Notes: a model not told the origin generated them from the sequence alone. DNA of 53,423 nucleotides from Candidatus Omnitrophota bacterium (GCA_030695925.1 JAUYOH010000038.1:1-53423), one strand, 5' to 3'; counted from the stretch's first letter, positions 35,605 to 44,153 are shown. A program made the numbers and translations.

Positions 35605-35995
35605 AGTTGAATATGTAATTGTCGGCGCCTATGCTTTAGCCTTCCACGGCTGCCCGCGATATACCGGCGATTTAGATATCTTGGTCAAAGCAGACCTAAA
35701 TAATGCAAAAAAAATACTTAAGGCAATAAAGGAATTTGGATTTGGATCCTTAAGCCTGACCATCAAAGATTTTTCTTCCGAAAAGAAAGTTATACAGTTG
35801 GGCATGCCTCCAATCCGCATTGATATCCTCACCTCTCTTACCGGGGTAACTTGGAAGCAAATATCATCTAACCGCGTTAAAGGGAAATATGGAAACGCCG
35901 CGGTATATTTTATAGGAAAAGATGAGTTAATCGCTAACAAAAAGGCTCTCGGTCGATATAAAGATCTGGCGGATATAGAAGCTATTACAAAATAA
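35552..35995 (+). CDS. MNT-fold nucleotidyltransferase-like protein
   Basis: The 147-residue protein opens EAQKDFKELLKLFNRHKVEY and continues with VIVGAYALAFHGCPRYTGDL followed by DILV, the pattern of the AbiEii/DUF6036-type minimal nucleotidyltransferases. The acidic pair in TGDLDILV corresponds to the metal-binding DxD; the usual GG before it is replaced by GA. The C-terminal KDELIANKKALGRYKDLADI is also typical of the group. Relatives act as toxins that transfer nucleotides or as antitoxins; the direction here is unknown. Base use is A/T-richer than in the neighbouring operons. It is followed within 5 bases by an attC-like site. Confidence 0.8.
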   Translation: MEAQKDFKELLKLFNRHKVEYVIVGAYALAFHGCPRYTGDLDILVKADLNNAKKILKAIKEFGFGSLSLTIKDFSSEKKVIQLGMPPIRIDILTSLTGVTWKQISSNRVKGKYGNAAVYFIGKDELIANKKALGRYKDLADIEAITK

Positions 35996-35999
35996 AAAC

Positions 36000-36094
36000 A
36001 GCTAACAATTCACTCCAGCGGACTGCGCCGGCGTCCTTTAGTGCAGGGCACAGCCCCGCCAGAGGCGGGCAGGCGCTGAATTCAAGCGTTCGGC
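36000..36094 (+). repeat. attC-like recombination site 1
   Basis: About 95 bases. R'' is AGCTAAC (36000-36006) and R' is GTTCGGC (36088-36094), giving the conserved AAC/GTT pair. The outer arms CAGCG (36016-36020) and CGCTG (36074-36078) pair, followed by CTGC (36023-36026) and GCAG (36069-36072), with an asymmetric bulge GA versus G that supplies extrahelical bases. The AATTC and GAATTCAAGC stretches resemble common attC L boxes. The central part contains a further CCCGCC/GGCGGG hairpin near 36055-36069. R' deviates from GTTRRRY at one position. Confidence 0.68.
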
Positions 36095-36603
36095 ATTAAG
36101 GAAAGAATAAAATATGATTTTTCAAAAACTTGACCAACATCGCGATAAAGGCCTTCTTATTCTGAGGGTTGGCATGGGTGTAATGTTCATGTGCCACGGC
36201 TTCCCTAAACTGACAGCAGGACCGGAAACATGGACAAAGCTTGGCGGCGCATTATCAGCTATCGGTGTGCACTTTGCTCCTACCTTTATGGGGCTTTTAG
36301 CAGCTATCTCTGAATTTGGAGGGGGCTTATTGCTAGTGCTGGGCCTACTTACGCGACCCGCATGTTTCTTCTTGTTTGGCACAATGGTTGTAGCAACCAT
36401 GATGCATGTGAAGAATGGCGATCCATTCGTGAAGTATTCTCATGCTCTCGAGGCAGCCATCTTGTTCTTCAGCCTTCTATTCATTGGTCCAGGTAAATTT
36501 TCCTTAGATGAGAAGTTGTCTCAAAAGAAAGAACAGGCCTAACAATGCGCTGCACCTGACCGCTATTCCGCCGACGCTCCATAGCGGCAGGTGAGCTTAG
36601 TCG
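36089..36603 (+). mobile_element. Putative integron gene cassette 2 (DoxX-family gene + attC)
   Basis: Runs from TTCGGC of the first attC-like site to the G of GTTAGGT in the second, 515 bp, which is an ordinary cassette size. It holds one gene whose start lies 25 bases from the cassette's left end and whose stop codon falls inside the R'' box, both standard for cassette genes. No promoter is evident within it; expression could come from the upstream cassette promoter. Confidence 0.7.
36114..36542 (+). CDS. DoxX family membrane protein
   Basis: The 142-residue protein has about four membrane segments and the DoxX-family features RVGMGVMFMCHGFPKLTAGP near the N-terminus, LLAAISEFGGGLLLVLGLLT in the middle, and ATMMHVKNGD followed by a final helix (AAILFFSLLFIG). 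DoxX-like proteins are small integral membrane proteins, some linked to redox or sulfur metabolism, without a single agreed function. ATG 36114 has AAGGA (36098-36102) upstream. The TAA stop at 36540-36542 lies inside the attC R'' box GCCTAAC. Codon use and base composition differ from the adjacent ilv operon, in keeping with transfer. Confidence 0.88.
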   Translation: MIFQKLDQHRDKGLLILRVGMGVMFMCHGFPKLTAGPETWTKLGGALSAIGVHFAPTFMGLLAAISEFGGGLLLVLGLLTRPACFFLFGTMVVATMMHVKNGDPFVKYSHALEAAILFFSLLFIGPGKFSLDEKLSQKKEQA

Positions 36604-36609
36604 TTAGGT
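36537..36609 (+). repeat. attC recombination site 2
   Basis: A near-textbook 73-base attC. R'' is GCCTAAC (36537-36543, fits RYYYAAC) and R' is GTTAGGT (36603-36609, fits GTTRRRY). The arms CACCTG-A-CCGCTAT and ATAGCGG-CAGGTG pair perfectly apart from one unpaired A, the extrahelical base expected in the folded bottom strand. The loop is about 14 bases. The stop codon of the DoxX gene is inside R''. All essential attC features are present. Confidence 0.85.
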
Positions 36610-36718
36610 AAATTTTTTTGAAGATTTTTGAAAGAAAATCCCTCCTTTTATCGTCTTAATAATAAAAGTAGAAGCAAAGCGTTTTAGGCCTTCCGGCGGC
36701 GAGCACTTATCTTTATAT
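36610..36718 (+). other. A/T-rich spacer between attC site 2 and the ilv promoter
   Basis: No gene, RNA or terminator recognised. It starts with T-runs (AATTTTTTTG, GATTTTTG) and ends at the -35 box of the ilvD promoter. If cassettes were inserted here, this is the original host sequence that followed the insertion point. Confidence 0.5.
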
Positions 36719-36746
36719 TTGACATATCTTTTTAATATGCTATAAT
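36719..36746 (+). promoter_or_regulatory. Strong sigma-70-type promoter for the ilvD-ilvB-ilvN-ilvC-leuA operon
   Basis: Consensus -35 TTGACA (36719-36724) and consensus -10 TATAAT (36741-36746), 16 bases apart, with TGC ahead of the -10 as an extended element. The start would be near 36753, leaving a leader of about 57 bases that ends in AAGGAG (36798-36803) before ATG 36810. The leader has a weak ATGGG/CCCAT inverted repeat (36758-36781) but no T-box, attenuator peptide or terminator that I can see. Confidence 0.85.
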
Positions 36747-36809
36747 TTAGGTTTATAATGGGATAAATTTACATAACCCATCCTTACAAAACGGTTAAGG
36801 AGAAATATT

Positions 36810-38468
36810 ATGTTACGAAGCGAAAGAGTCAAAAAAGGCCTTGAGAAGGCCGGAAGTCGGGCGCTTATCTATGCCACAGGCGTTTCCAAGTCAGAGTTGG
36901 AGAAGCCGTTTATAGGCATCGCCTCGAGTTTTACGGATCTCATTCCCGGGCACACGCATATGAGGATGCTCGAGAGGAGTATCGAGCACGGAGTCTATGC
37001 GGGCGGCGGGGCAGCTTTTGTCTTCGGCATACCCGGCGTCTGCGACGGCATAGCGATGGGCCATCTGGGGATGCATTGTTCGCTTCCCTCAAGGGAGCTC
37101 ATCGCCGATATGGTCGAGATGGTCGCGACCGCCCACGCGCTGGATGGGCTTATACTTCTTACGAACTGCGATAAAATAACTCCCGGCATGATGATGGCCG
37201 CCTGCAGGCTTGATATACCGTCCATCGTCGTTACCGGCGGGCCGATGCTATCGGGCCGTTCCAAGATGAAGAGGCTCTCGCTTGTCAAAGATACCTTTGA
37301 GGCGGTCGGAAGATACAGGGCAGGTGAGATAACGAAAGAAGAACTAGACGAACTGGAATGCAATGCCTGTCCCGGGCCCGGCGCATGTCAGGGGCTCTAT
37401 ACCGCGAATACGATGAGCTGTATCTCCGAGGCGATTGGGCTTGCGATGCCGGGCGGAGCGACGGCTTTGGCTGTCTCGGCAAAACGCGAGAGGATAGCCT
37501 ACGAGAGCGGTGAGCGGATAGTCGAATTGGTCAAGAAGAACATGACGCCGAGTAAGATTTTAAACCATAAGGCGTTTGAGAACGCCATCCGTGTGGATAT
37601 GGCTCTTGGCGGCTCGACGAACACCGTCTTGCATCTTACGGCGATAGCCAATGAAGCCGGCATCAAATTGCCGCTTAACCTATTCGATAAGATAAGCAAG
37701 GATACGCCGCACATCTCGGATATACTTCCTTCGGGCAAGTATTTTATGGAAGATTTGGAATTCGCGGGCGGTATCCCGGCGGTCTTAAAAAGATTGAAGC
37801 CAAAACTATATAATCTTCCGACGGTCAGCGGAAAGACTATTTATGAGATCGCGAATTCCGCGCGTATCGACGATGAAGAGATAATCAGGCCGCTTAACAG
37901 GCCGTATCATAAAGAGGGTGGAATCGCCGTCTTAAGAGGCAACCTCTGTCCGGGCGGAGCTGTCGTCAAGCAGACCGCGGTCCAGGAGAAGATAAAACAT
38001 TTTACCGGGAAGGCCAAGGTCTTCAACTCGGAAGAAGAAGCGATGAAGGCGATAATGGGAAAGAAGATAAAGGCGGGCGACTGCCTTGTTATACGATATG
38101 AAGGGCCTAAAGGCGGGCCCGGGATGAGAGAAATGCTATCTCCGACCGCGGCTATAGTCGGTATGGGGCTGGCGGATAAAGTTGCCTTGATAACCGACGG
38201 AAGATTCTCCGGCGGCACACAAGGGCCCTGCATCGGGCACATCTCGCCTGAAGCCGCTGAGGGCGGGCCTATCGCCGCTATCAGAAACGGAGATATCATC
38301 GAGATAGATATCGCGAAGAGGAGATTGGAACTTAAGATATCCAAGACAGAGATGGATAAGAGGTTAAGGACTTGGAGAACGCCGAAGCCGAAGGTCACGA
38401 GCGGATATCTGGCGCGTTACGCGAAACTCGTCACTTCAGCGAGCACAGGCGCCGTTATGAAAGGCTAA
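36810..38468 (+). CDS. ilvD: Dihydroxy-acid dehydratase
   Basis: Third step of valine and isoleucine synthesis: dehydrates dihydroxy acids to 2-keto acids with an Fe-S cluster. The 552-residue length is normal. Cluster and active-site segments are visible as [14 protein letters not shown] near residue 120 and [18 protein letters not shown] near residue 190. Other markers are [28 protein letters not shown] and [20 protein letters not shown] near the C-terminus. AAGGAG lies 7 bases before ATG 36810. It is the first gene of the ilv-leuA operon, directly behind a consensus promoter. ilvB follows within 4 bases. Confidence 0.96.
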   Translation: MLRSERVKKGLEKAGSRALIYATGVSKSELEKPFIGIASSFTDLIPGHTHMRMLERSIEHGVYAGGGAAFVFGIPGVCDGIAMGHLGMHCSLPSRELIADMVEMVATAHALDGLILLTNCDKITPGMMMAACRLDIPSIVVTGGPMLSGRSKMKRLSLVKDTFEAVGRYRAGEITKEELDELECNACPGPGACQGLYTANTMSCISEAIGLAMPGGATALAVSAKRERIAYESGERIVELVKKNMTPSKILNHKAFENAIRVDMALGGSTNTVLHLTAIANEAGIKLPLNLFDKISKDTPHISDILPSGKYFMEDLEFAGGIPAVLKRLKPKLYNLPTVSGKTIYEIANSARIDDEEIIRPLNRPYHKEGGIAVLRGNLCPGGAVVKQTAVQEKIKHFTGKAKVFNSEEEAMKAIMGKKIKAGDCLVIRYEGPKGGPGMREMLSPTAAIVGMGLADKVALITDGRFSGGTQGPCIGHISPEAAEGGPIAAIRNGDIIEIDIAKRRLELKISKTEMDKRLRTWRTPKPKVTSGYLARYAKLVTSASTGAVMKG

Positions 38469-38472
38469 ATTG

Positions 38473-40146
38473 ATGTCAAATAAGATGAACGGAGCGAGGA
38501 TACTTATCGAGTCGCTCAAGAAAGAGGGAGTCGAGGCGATATTCGGTTTTCCCGGTGGAGCAGTGTTGCCGCTTTTCGACGCTCTTTATAGTGCGCCTTT
38601 TAGATTTGTTTTAGTCAGGCACGAACAGGGCGCGGCTCACGCGGCCGACGGTTATGCCCGCGCGACGGGAAAACCCGGGGTCTGCATCGCTACATCGGGG
38701 CCGGGTGCCACAAACCTTGTTACAGGGATAGCGACGGCGTATATGGATTCCATTCCGATGGTCGTGATAACAGGACAGGTCAAGACATTCATGATAGGAA
38801 ACGACGCGTTCCAGGAGGCGGATATTGTCGGCATCACGCGCCCGATAACGAAACACAATTATCTCGTCAAGGATGTCAATGACCTGGCGCGTATCGTCAA
38901 GGAAGCGTTTCACATAGCTTCGACGGGTAAACCCGGGCCGGTCTTGATAGACTTTCCCTCGGATGTCCAGCTGGCCGAGACGGAGTTCCATTATCCGGCC
39001 GAGGTCAATATACGCAGTTATAAGCCGACTTATTGCGGTCATCCCGGCCAGATAAAGAGGGCCGCGAAGATGATCGCGGAATCGAAGCGGCCGGTCATAT
39101 ATGCCGGAGGAGGGGTCATACTCTCCGGCGCTTCTAAGGAATTAAGGGAGTTCGCCGAGAAGATAAACTCGCCGGTCACTATGACGCTTTTGGGCCTTGG
39201 AGGTTTTCCCGGAAACCACGAGCTTTCGCTCGGGATGCTGGGTATGCACGGGACAGGTTACGCGAACCACGCGGTCCAGAACTGCGACCTCTTGATAGCG
39301 ATAGGGGCGCGTTTTGACGACCGCGTCACCGGAAAGATAGATGAGTTCGCGCCTCACGCGAAGATAATACATATAGATATCGACCCGTCCGCCATCTCAA
39401 AGAGCGTGGTGGTCGATATCCCGATAGTCGGCGATGCCAAATGCGTCTTGGGCGAGTTGCTCAAAATTGTCCATCGCCCGCACGACAAGTCATGGACGGA
39501 AAAAATAGTCGAGTGGAAAGAAAAACATCCGTTGAGCTACAAGATGGACGATAAGCTCCGCCCGCAGTACGTCATCCAGCAGATATGCGAGGCGACTAAG
39601 GGTGAGGCGATAATAGCCACTGATGTCGGACAGCACCAGATGTGGACGGCCCAATGGTACAGGTTCATGCGGCCGCGCGAATTGCTTTCGAGCGGTGGGC
39701 TCGGGACTATGGGATACGGTTTTCCCGCGGGTATCGGCGCCAAAGTCGGCAAGCCCGATAGCGAGGTCTTTGTCATAACCGGCGACGGTTCGATACAGAT
39801 GAACATACAGGAATTGGCGACAGCGGTCGTCAACAATATTCATGTCAAGATAGCGATACTCAATAACTCGTATCTGGGCATGGTCCGCCAGTGGCAGGAG
39901 CTCTTCTACGGCAAGCGCTACTCGCACACGAGGCTGGCGAACCCGGATTTCGTCAAGATCGCCGAGGCTTACGGCGCGGTCGGGATCAGGGTCGAAAAGA
40001 AAGAAGAAGTCCGCCCTGCCATAGAAAAGGCGATGCATACGAAAAACGTTGTCGTCATGGATTTTAGAGTCGAGGAGGAGGAAAACGTCTACCCGATGGT
40101 CCCTGCCGGCAAACGTCTTGATGATATGATAGGAAGCATGGCATGA
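38473..40146 (+). CDS. ilvB: Acetolactate synthase large (catalytic) subunit
   Basis: ThDP enzyme that condenses pyruvate with pyruvate or 2-oxobutyrate. About 557 residues. The ThDP-activating glutamate is in [20 protein letters not shown], the FAD/quinone-oxidase-like middle domain includes [11 protein letters not shown], and the ThDP-Mg motif is [16 protein letters not shown] through [16 protein letters not shown]. The frame also opens one codon earlier at TTG 38470; I take ATG 38473. No strong ribosome-binding site is present, suggesting coupling to ilvD. The regulatory subunit overlaps its end by 4 bases. Confidence 0.95.
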   Translation: MSNKMNGARILIESLKKEGVEAIFGFPGGAVLPLFDALYSAPFRFVLVRHEQGAAHAADGYARATGKPGVCIATSGPGATNLVTGIATAYMDSIPMVVITGQVKTFMIGNDAFQEADIVGITRPITKHNYLVKDVNDLARIVKEAFHIASTGKPGPVLIDFPSDVQLAETEFHYPAEVNIRSYKPTYCGHPGQIKRAAKMIAESKRPVIYAGGGVILSGASKELREFAEKINSPVTMTLLGLGGFPGNHELSLGMLGMHGTGYANHAVQNCDLLIAIGARFDDRVTGKIDEFAPHAKIIHIDIDPSAISKSVVVDIPIVGDAKCVLGELLKIVHRPHDKSWTEKIVEWKEKHPLSYKMDDKLRPQYVIQQICEATKGEAIIATDVGQHQMWTAQWYRFMRPRELLSSGGLGTMGYGFPAGIGAKVGKPDSEVFVITGDGSIQMNIQELATAVVNNIHVKIAILNNSYLGMVRQWQELFYGKRYSHTRLANPDFVKIAEAYGAVGIRVEKKEEVRPAIEKAMHTKNVVVMDFRVEEEENVYPMVPAGKRLDDMIGSMA

Positions 40147-40652
40147 AACAGACTATATCAGTGCTGGTCGAGAACCATCCGGGAGTCCTGGCGCGCATAT
40201 CGGGCCTCTTCTCCGCCCGCGGGTTCAATATCGATTCGCTCGCGGTCGGGGAGACCGAGGACCCGACCGTCTCAAGGATGACGATAGTCGTCGAGGGCGA
40301 CGAACGCACGCTCGAACAAGTCAAGAAACAACTGAATAAGATTATAGATGTCATCACGGTCCAGGACCTGACCCAGAAGAAATTTATCGACCGCGAATTG
40401 CTCTTGATTAAAGTCGAAGCCGCGACCTCAAAAGACCGCGACGAGATCATAGAGATCGCCGAGAGCATGGGCGCTAATATAGCCGACCTTGGAGTTCAGA
40501 CGATAACCGTCGAAGGAGTCGGAGATACCGCAAAGATAGATAAACTGACGGAATTATTGAAACCGTTCGGCGTAAAAGAGATCGTCCGCACGGGAAAGAT
40601 CGCCATGGCGAAGGATGCAAAAGAACCCAATGAATTTAAGGAGGAGCTTTAA
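40143..40652 (+). CDS. ilvN: Acetolactate synthase small (regulatory) subunit
   Basis: Binds valine and confers feedback inhibition on the catalytic subunit. The 169-residue protein has an N-terminal ACT domain with [20 protein letters not shown] and [20 protein letters not shown], and a C-terminal ACT-like domain with [20 protein letters not shown]. The length is that of the longer IlvH-type subunits. It overlaps ilvB by 4 bases (ATGA), so both subunits are probably made in fixed ratio. The last codons contain the AAGGAGGAGC ribosome-binding site of ilvC. Confidence 0.95.
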   Translation: MKQTISVLVENHPGVLARISGLFSARGFNIDSLAVGETEDPTVSRMTIVVEGDERTLEQVKKQLNKIIDVITVQDLTQKKFIDRELLLIKVEAATSKDRDEIIEIAESMGANIADLGVQTITVEGVGDTAKIDKLTELLKPFGVKEIVRTGKIAMAKDAKEPNEFKEEL

Positions 40653-40654
40653 AA

Positions 40655-41644
40655 ATGCTGAAGATCTATTATGACAAGGACGCGGATTTAAATCGGCTGA
40701 AAGAAAAGAAGATCGCGATCATCGGTTACGGTAATCAGGGGAGGGCTCAATCCCTGAACCTGCGCGATAGCGGATGCGATGTGGTGGTCTCCGAACTGGA
40801 AGGTACGCCGAATTACGAACAGGCGGTCAACGACGGTTTTAAACCGGTTCCGGCGGATGCCGCGTCCAGACAGGCGCATATAGTGCAGATCCTTACGCAG
40901 GACCATCTGCAGGCGAAGATCTATAAGAACTATGTGGAAAAGAATATGACCGACGGAAAGGCGTTAAATTTTTCCCATGGGTTTAATATACATTTCAAGC
41001 AGATCATCCCGCCAAAGAATATAGATGTCTTTATGGTGGCTCCCAAAGGGCCCGGTGCCTTGGTCAGGACGCAGTATGAGGAAGGCAAAGGCGTCCCGTG
41101 TCTGGTCGCCGTCTATCAGGATTATACCGAGGACGCCTTGAAACTCGGCCTTGCTTATGCCAAGGCGATAGGCGGGACGAGGGCCGGTGTCATCGAGACG
41201 ACTTTCAAAGAGGAAGTCGAGACTGACCTCTTCGGCGAGCAATGCGTCCTTTGCGGCGGCGTCACCGAACTCATCAAGGCGGGATTTGATACGCTGGTAG
41301 AGGCCGGATACCAGCCGGAGATAGCGTATTTTGAATGTCTGCACGAGTTGAAACTGATAACGGATCTGATATATTCCAGCGGGATACAGGGGATGAGGCA
41401 GCGCGTCTCGGATACCGCCAAATACGGCGACCTGACGCGCGGCGAGAGAGTCGTCCCGAAATCGGCCCGCGACGAGATGAAGAAGATATTAAAGGAGATC
41501 CAGTCCGGCGAATTCGCGAAGGAATGGCTCAGTGAGAACGAGACGGGAAGGAAGAACTTCGATAAACTTATGAAACGCGACGCGGGACATCTTATCGAGG
41601 TTGTCGGGAAGAATTTAAGACAGATGATGCCGTGGATAAAATAG
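40655..41644 (+). CDS. ilvC: Ketol-acid reductoisomerase (class I)
   Basis: Rearranges and reduces acetolactate and acetohydroxybutyrate. The 329 residues correspond to class I (short) enzymes. The Rossmann motif is [19 protein letters not shown], followed by [20 protein letters not shown] and the metal-ligand region [20 protein letters not shown], with the second acidic ligands in [17 protein letters not shown] strong ribosome-binding site AAGGAGGAGC ends 8 bases before ATG 40655. The Ser in the cofactor loop ([11 protein letters not shown]) cannot by itself decide NADPH versus NADH use. leuA follows 4 bases later. Confidence 0.96.
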   Translation: MLKIYYDKDADLNRLKEKKIAIIGYGNQGRAQSLNLRDSGCDVVVSELEGTPNYEQAVNDGFKPVPADAASRQAHIVQILTQDHLQAKIYKNYVEKNMTDGKALNFSHGFNIHFKQIIPPKNIDVFMVAPKGPGALVRTQYEEGKGVPCLVAVYQDYTEDALKLGLAYAKAIGGTRAGVIETTFKEEVETDLFGEQCVLCGGVTELIKAGFDTLVEAGYQPEIAYFECLHELKLITDLIYSSGIQGMRQRVSDTAKYGDLTRGERVVPKSARDEMKKILKEIQSGEFAKEWLSENETGRKNFDKLMKRDAGHLIEVVGKNLRQMMPWIK

Positions 41645-41648
41645 TGAA

Positions 41649-43178
41649 ATGGAAAAGATAATAATATTTGACACGACTTTGCGCGACGGAGAGCAGTCTC
41701 CCGGAGCGAGCTTGGAATCTCACGAGAAATTGGAGATAGCCAGGCAACTCGTCCGCTTGAACGTCGACGTCATAGAGGCGGGATTTCCTGTCTCTTCGCC
41801 GGGCGATTTCAAGGCGGTCAGGTTGATAGCACAAAAGATAAAAGGTCCGACCATCTGCGGCCTCGCCAGATGCCTCAAGAAAGACATCGAGGCGGCCGGA
41901 GAGGCGGTTAAGCCGGCGAAGAAAAAGAGGATACACGTATTTTTGGCTACTTCCAAGATACATATGAAATATAAATTAAGGAAGGCCGAGGATGAGATAG
42001 CAAGGCTTGCGGTCGAAGGCGTAAAATACGCCCGGCGTTTCACCGATGACGTGGAATTTTCTCCGGAGGACGCTACCAGAAGCGAGAAGGAATTTCTGTA
42101 TCGCGTGATAGAGGAGGTCATCACGGCGGGCGCGGCGACCGTCAATATACCCGATACCGTCGGCTATGCCATACCGGAAGAGTTCGATGAGCTGATCCGC
42201 GACATAAGAAATAACGTCCCGAATATCGAAAAGGCTGTCATAAGCGTCCACTGTCATAACGATTTGGGGCTTGCGGTCTCGAATTCATTGGCCGCGGTAA
42301 AGAGCGGGGCGCGGCAGATCGAGTGCACCATAAACGGAATAGGTGAGCGCGCCGGAAACGCCTCACTGGAAGAGATCGTGATGGCGATAAAGACCAGAAG
42401 CGACTTCTTTGATGTCTCAACAGGCATCGTGACGGAAGAAATATATAAAGCAAGCAGGATTGTCTCCAAATTGACGGGGATCGTCGTTCAGCCGAATAAG
42501 GCCATCGTCGGGCAGAATGCCTTCGCTCATGAGGCGGGAATACATCAGGACGGCATGTTAAAGAGGCGCACCACTTATGAGATAATGAGGCCGGAAGAGA
42601 TAGGTTTAAGCGCGAGCAGTCTTGTATTGGGAAAACACTCAGGTCGTCATGCCTTTGTCGAAAAGATGAAGAAACTCGGATATTCGTTGAACGCTTCCGG
42701 GATCGACAGGGCATTCGCGCGCTTCAAGGAATTGGCCGATAAGAAGAAATCTATTTACGATGAGGACCTTGAGATATTGATGGAGGCGGAAGCCGCCCAG
42801 ATCCCGGAGGCATGGCGTTTCGTCAGCATACATACCGTTTCCGGGACGAATGAAATCCCGGTGGCGACCGTTAGGTTGAGATCAAAGGCCGGTTCCTTTG
42901 ATGGGACGGCTTCAGGCGACGGGCCGGTTGACGCCTGCTGCAAGGCGATAGACAAGATAACCAAGACCAAAGGCGAGATGATGGATTATTCGATACAGGC
43001 GGTCACCAAGGGAAAGGACGCTTTAGGCGAGGTCACGATCAGGGTGAGAGTCAAGGGCAATGTGGCGATAGGGAAGGCCGCCTCAACGGATGTCATCGAG
43101 GCCAGCGCCAAGGCCTATCTTAACGCGATAAATAAATTGATTCGCAAGGGAAATAAGAGATTGAAAATTGAGACTTGA
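41649..43178 (+). CDS. leuA: 2-Isopropylmalate synthase
   Basis: First step of leucine synthesis: condenses 2-ketoisovalerate with acetyl-CoA. The 509-residue protein has the DRE-TIM barrel motif IFDTTLRDGEQSPGASLE, IEAGFPVSSPGDF, HVFLATSKIHMKYKL, the metal motif HCHNDLGLAVSNSLAAVKSG, and GNASLEEIVMAI. A C-terminal LeuA dimer/regulatory domain follows (about 385-505). Sequence and length match the long LeuA branch rather than homocitrate or citramalate synthase, though the latter cannot be fully excluded. It ends the ilv operon; leuB, leuC and leuD are not in the window. A palindromic element follows the stop. Confidence 0.93.
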   Translation: MEKIIIFDTTLRDGEQSPGASLESHEKLEIARQLVRLNVDVIEAGFPVSSPGDFKAVRLIAQKIKGPTICGLARCLKKDIEAAGEAVKPAKKKRIHVFLATSKIHMKYKLRKAEDEIARLAVEGVKYARRFTDDVEFSPEDATRSEKEFLYRVIEEVITAGAATVNIPDTVGYAIPEEFDELIRDIRNNVPNIEKAVISVHCHNDLGLAVSNSLAAVKSGARQIECTINGIGERAGNASLEEIVMAIKTRSDFFDVSTGIVTEEIYKASRIVSKLTGIVVQPNKAIVGQNAFAHEAGIHQDGMLKRRTTYEIMRPEEIGLSASSLVLGKHSGRHAFVEKMKKLGYSLNASGIDRAFARFKELADKKKSIYDEDLEILMEAEAAQIPEAWRFVSIHTVSGTNEIPVATVRLRSKAGSFDGTASGDGPVDACCKAIDKITKTKGEMMDYSIQAVTKGKDALGEVTIRVRVKGNVAIGKAASTDVIEASAKAYLNAINKLIRKGNKRLKIET

Positions 43179-43179
43179 G

Positions 43180-43221
43180 GTCATTGCGACCCCGACGTTA
43201 CGTCGGAGTCCTCGCAATGAC
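43180..43221 (+). repeat. Palindromic repeat element after leuA
   Basis: A 42-base hairpin: outer arms GTCATTGCGA (43180-43189) and TCGCAATGAC (43212-43221) are perfectly complementary, and an inner stem CCGACG/CGTCGG (43192-43206) closes on TTA. It begins 2 bases after the leuA stop. It resembles dispersed TCATTGCGA palindromes that I have seen in several bacterial genomes. It might terminate or stabilise the ilv-leuA mRNA, but no T-run follows. Confidence 0.75.
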
Positions 43222-43241
43222 GTAATAGTCTGGTAATTTCG

Positions 43242-43264
43242 CGTCCCGGCTGATCGTCGGGACG
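43242..43264 (+). repeat. Second inverted repeat ahead of aroE
   Basis: Arms CGTCCCG (43242-43248) and CGGGACG (43258-43264) with a 9-base loop. It shares the GTCGGGA string with the element inside the TatD-radical SAM linker and follows the leuA palindrome by 20 bases, so the 43179-43286 spacer is essentially two hairpins plus the aroE ribosome-binding site AAGGAG (43275-43280). No promoter was recognised. Confidence 0.6.
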
Positions 43265-43286
43265 AAGCGTTTATAAGGAGAGTAAA

Positions 43287-44153
43287 ATGGCCGTAAATAT
43301 CGACGGAAAGACAAAGGTCTTCGGCATACTCGGATTTCCGGTAAAGCATAGTTTTTCGCCGGTCTTCCAGAATGCCGCGTTCAGGGCAAAGCGGATAAAT
43401 GCCGTCTACGTGCCTTTTGAGGTGCCGCCCGAGAGATTAAAAGACGCGATGCGGGGGCTTGTCGCATTCGGTGTTTGCGGTGTTAATGTAACGATTCCGC
43501 ATAAACAGGCGATGCTTCCTTTGTTGGACGAGATATCTCCCGGCGCAAAGGCGATTGGCGCGGTGAATACCGTTATATTCAAGAGCGGGAAATCGACCGG
43601 CTACAACACCGACGCTGAAGGTTTACTTATCTCGCTTAAGAAAGACTTAAATATAAATCCGGAGAAGAGGACGATAGTGATCTTTGGCGCGGGTGGGGCC
43701 GCCAAGGCGATCGCTTATGTCTTGGCAAGAGAAAAAGCCTCTTCGCTGACTTTCGTGGATATCTTTAATCAAAGGGCGAAGGAACTCGCCCTTAAAATAG
43801 GCAGGGATTTCCCGAGATGCCATACTAAGGCTGTCCCATTCCTTAAATCGAGGATAGACGAAGAGGTCCTTAATTCGGATATACTGATCAACGCCTCTCC
43901 CGTAGGGATGAGGAAGGCGGATCCTTGTATAGTGAGCCCCAACGCTTTGCACAAAGACCTCGCGGTTTACGACATAGTCTACAATCCGTCCGCGACACCG
44001 CTTTTGAGAGAGGCAAAGAGAAGAGGGATCAAAGCGGCTGGCGGCATAGGTATGCTTCTGTATCAGGGGGTCGCCTCTTTTGAATTATTTACGGGGGTAA
44101 AAGCGCCGGTTGCTGTCATGCGCGCCGCGCTTAAAAAGGTCATCAAGGGATGA
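43287..44153 (+). CDS. aroE: Shikimate dehydrogenase
   Basis: NADP-dependent reduction of 3-dehydroshikimate to shikimate. The 288 residues include the substrate motif GFPVKHSFSPVFQNAAF, the catalytic lysine in NVTIPHKQAM, GAVNTVIFKSGKSTGYNTDA, the Rossmann motif FGAGGAAKAIAYVLA, and the C-terminal GIGMLLYQGVASFELFTG. AAGGAG lies 6 bases before ATG 43287. The genes aroC and aroK follow after the prepilin peptidase, making an aromatic cluster. A quinate-type enzyme is unlikely given this context. Confidence 0.95.
   Translation: MAVNIDGKTKVFGILGFPVKHSFSPVFQNAAFRAKRINAVYVPFEVPPERLKDAMRGLVAFGVCGVNVTIPHKQAMLPLLDEISPGAKAIGAVNTVIFKSGKSTGYNTDAEGLLISLKKDLNINPEKRTIVIFGAGGAAKAIAYVLAREKASSLTFVDIFNQRAKELALKIGRDFPRCHTKAVPFLKSRIDEEVLNSDILINASPVGMRKADPCIVSPNALHKDLAVYDIVYNPSATPLLREAKRRGIKAAGGIGMLLYQGVASFELFTGVKAPVAVMRAALKKVIKG

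Larger units (their letters stand above)
35393..36088 (+). mobile_element. Putative integron gene cassette 1 (small ORF + nucleotidyltransferase + attC)
   Basis: Defined on the left by the GTTAGAC core (cut after G35392) and on the right by the G of GTTCGGC in the attC-like site at 36000-36094. It carries two overlapping genes and its own promoter. Own promoters are known for toxin-antitoxin cassettes in integrons, while most cassettes lack them. The cassette and its partner downstream sit between two host operons and differ in composition from both. No integrase is encoded in the window. Confidence 0.6.

Noticed and set aside
36758-36781. Operator or attenuator hairpin in the ilvD leader
   Set aside because: Only 5-base arms with a 14-base A/T-rich loop; too weak to support without comparison.
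43180-43264. CRISPR array or tRNA-like structure after leuA
   Set aside because: Only single palindromes with no regular repeat-spacer pattern and no cloverleaf with a plausible anticodon.
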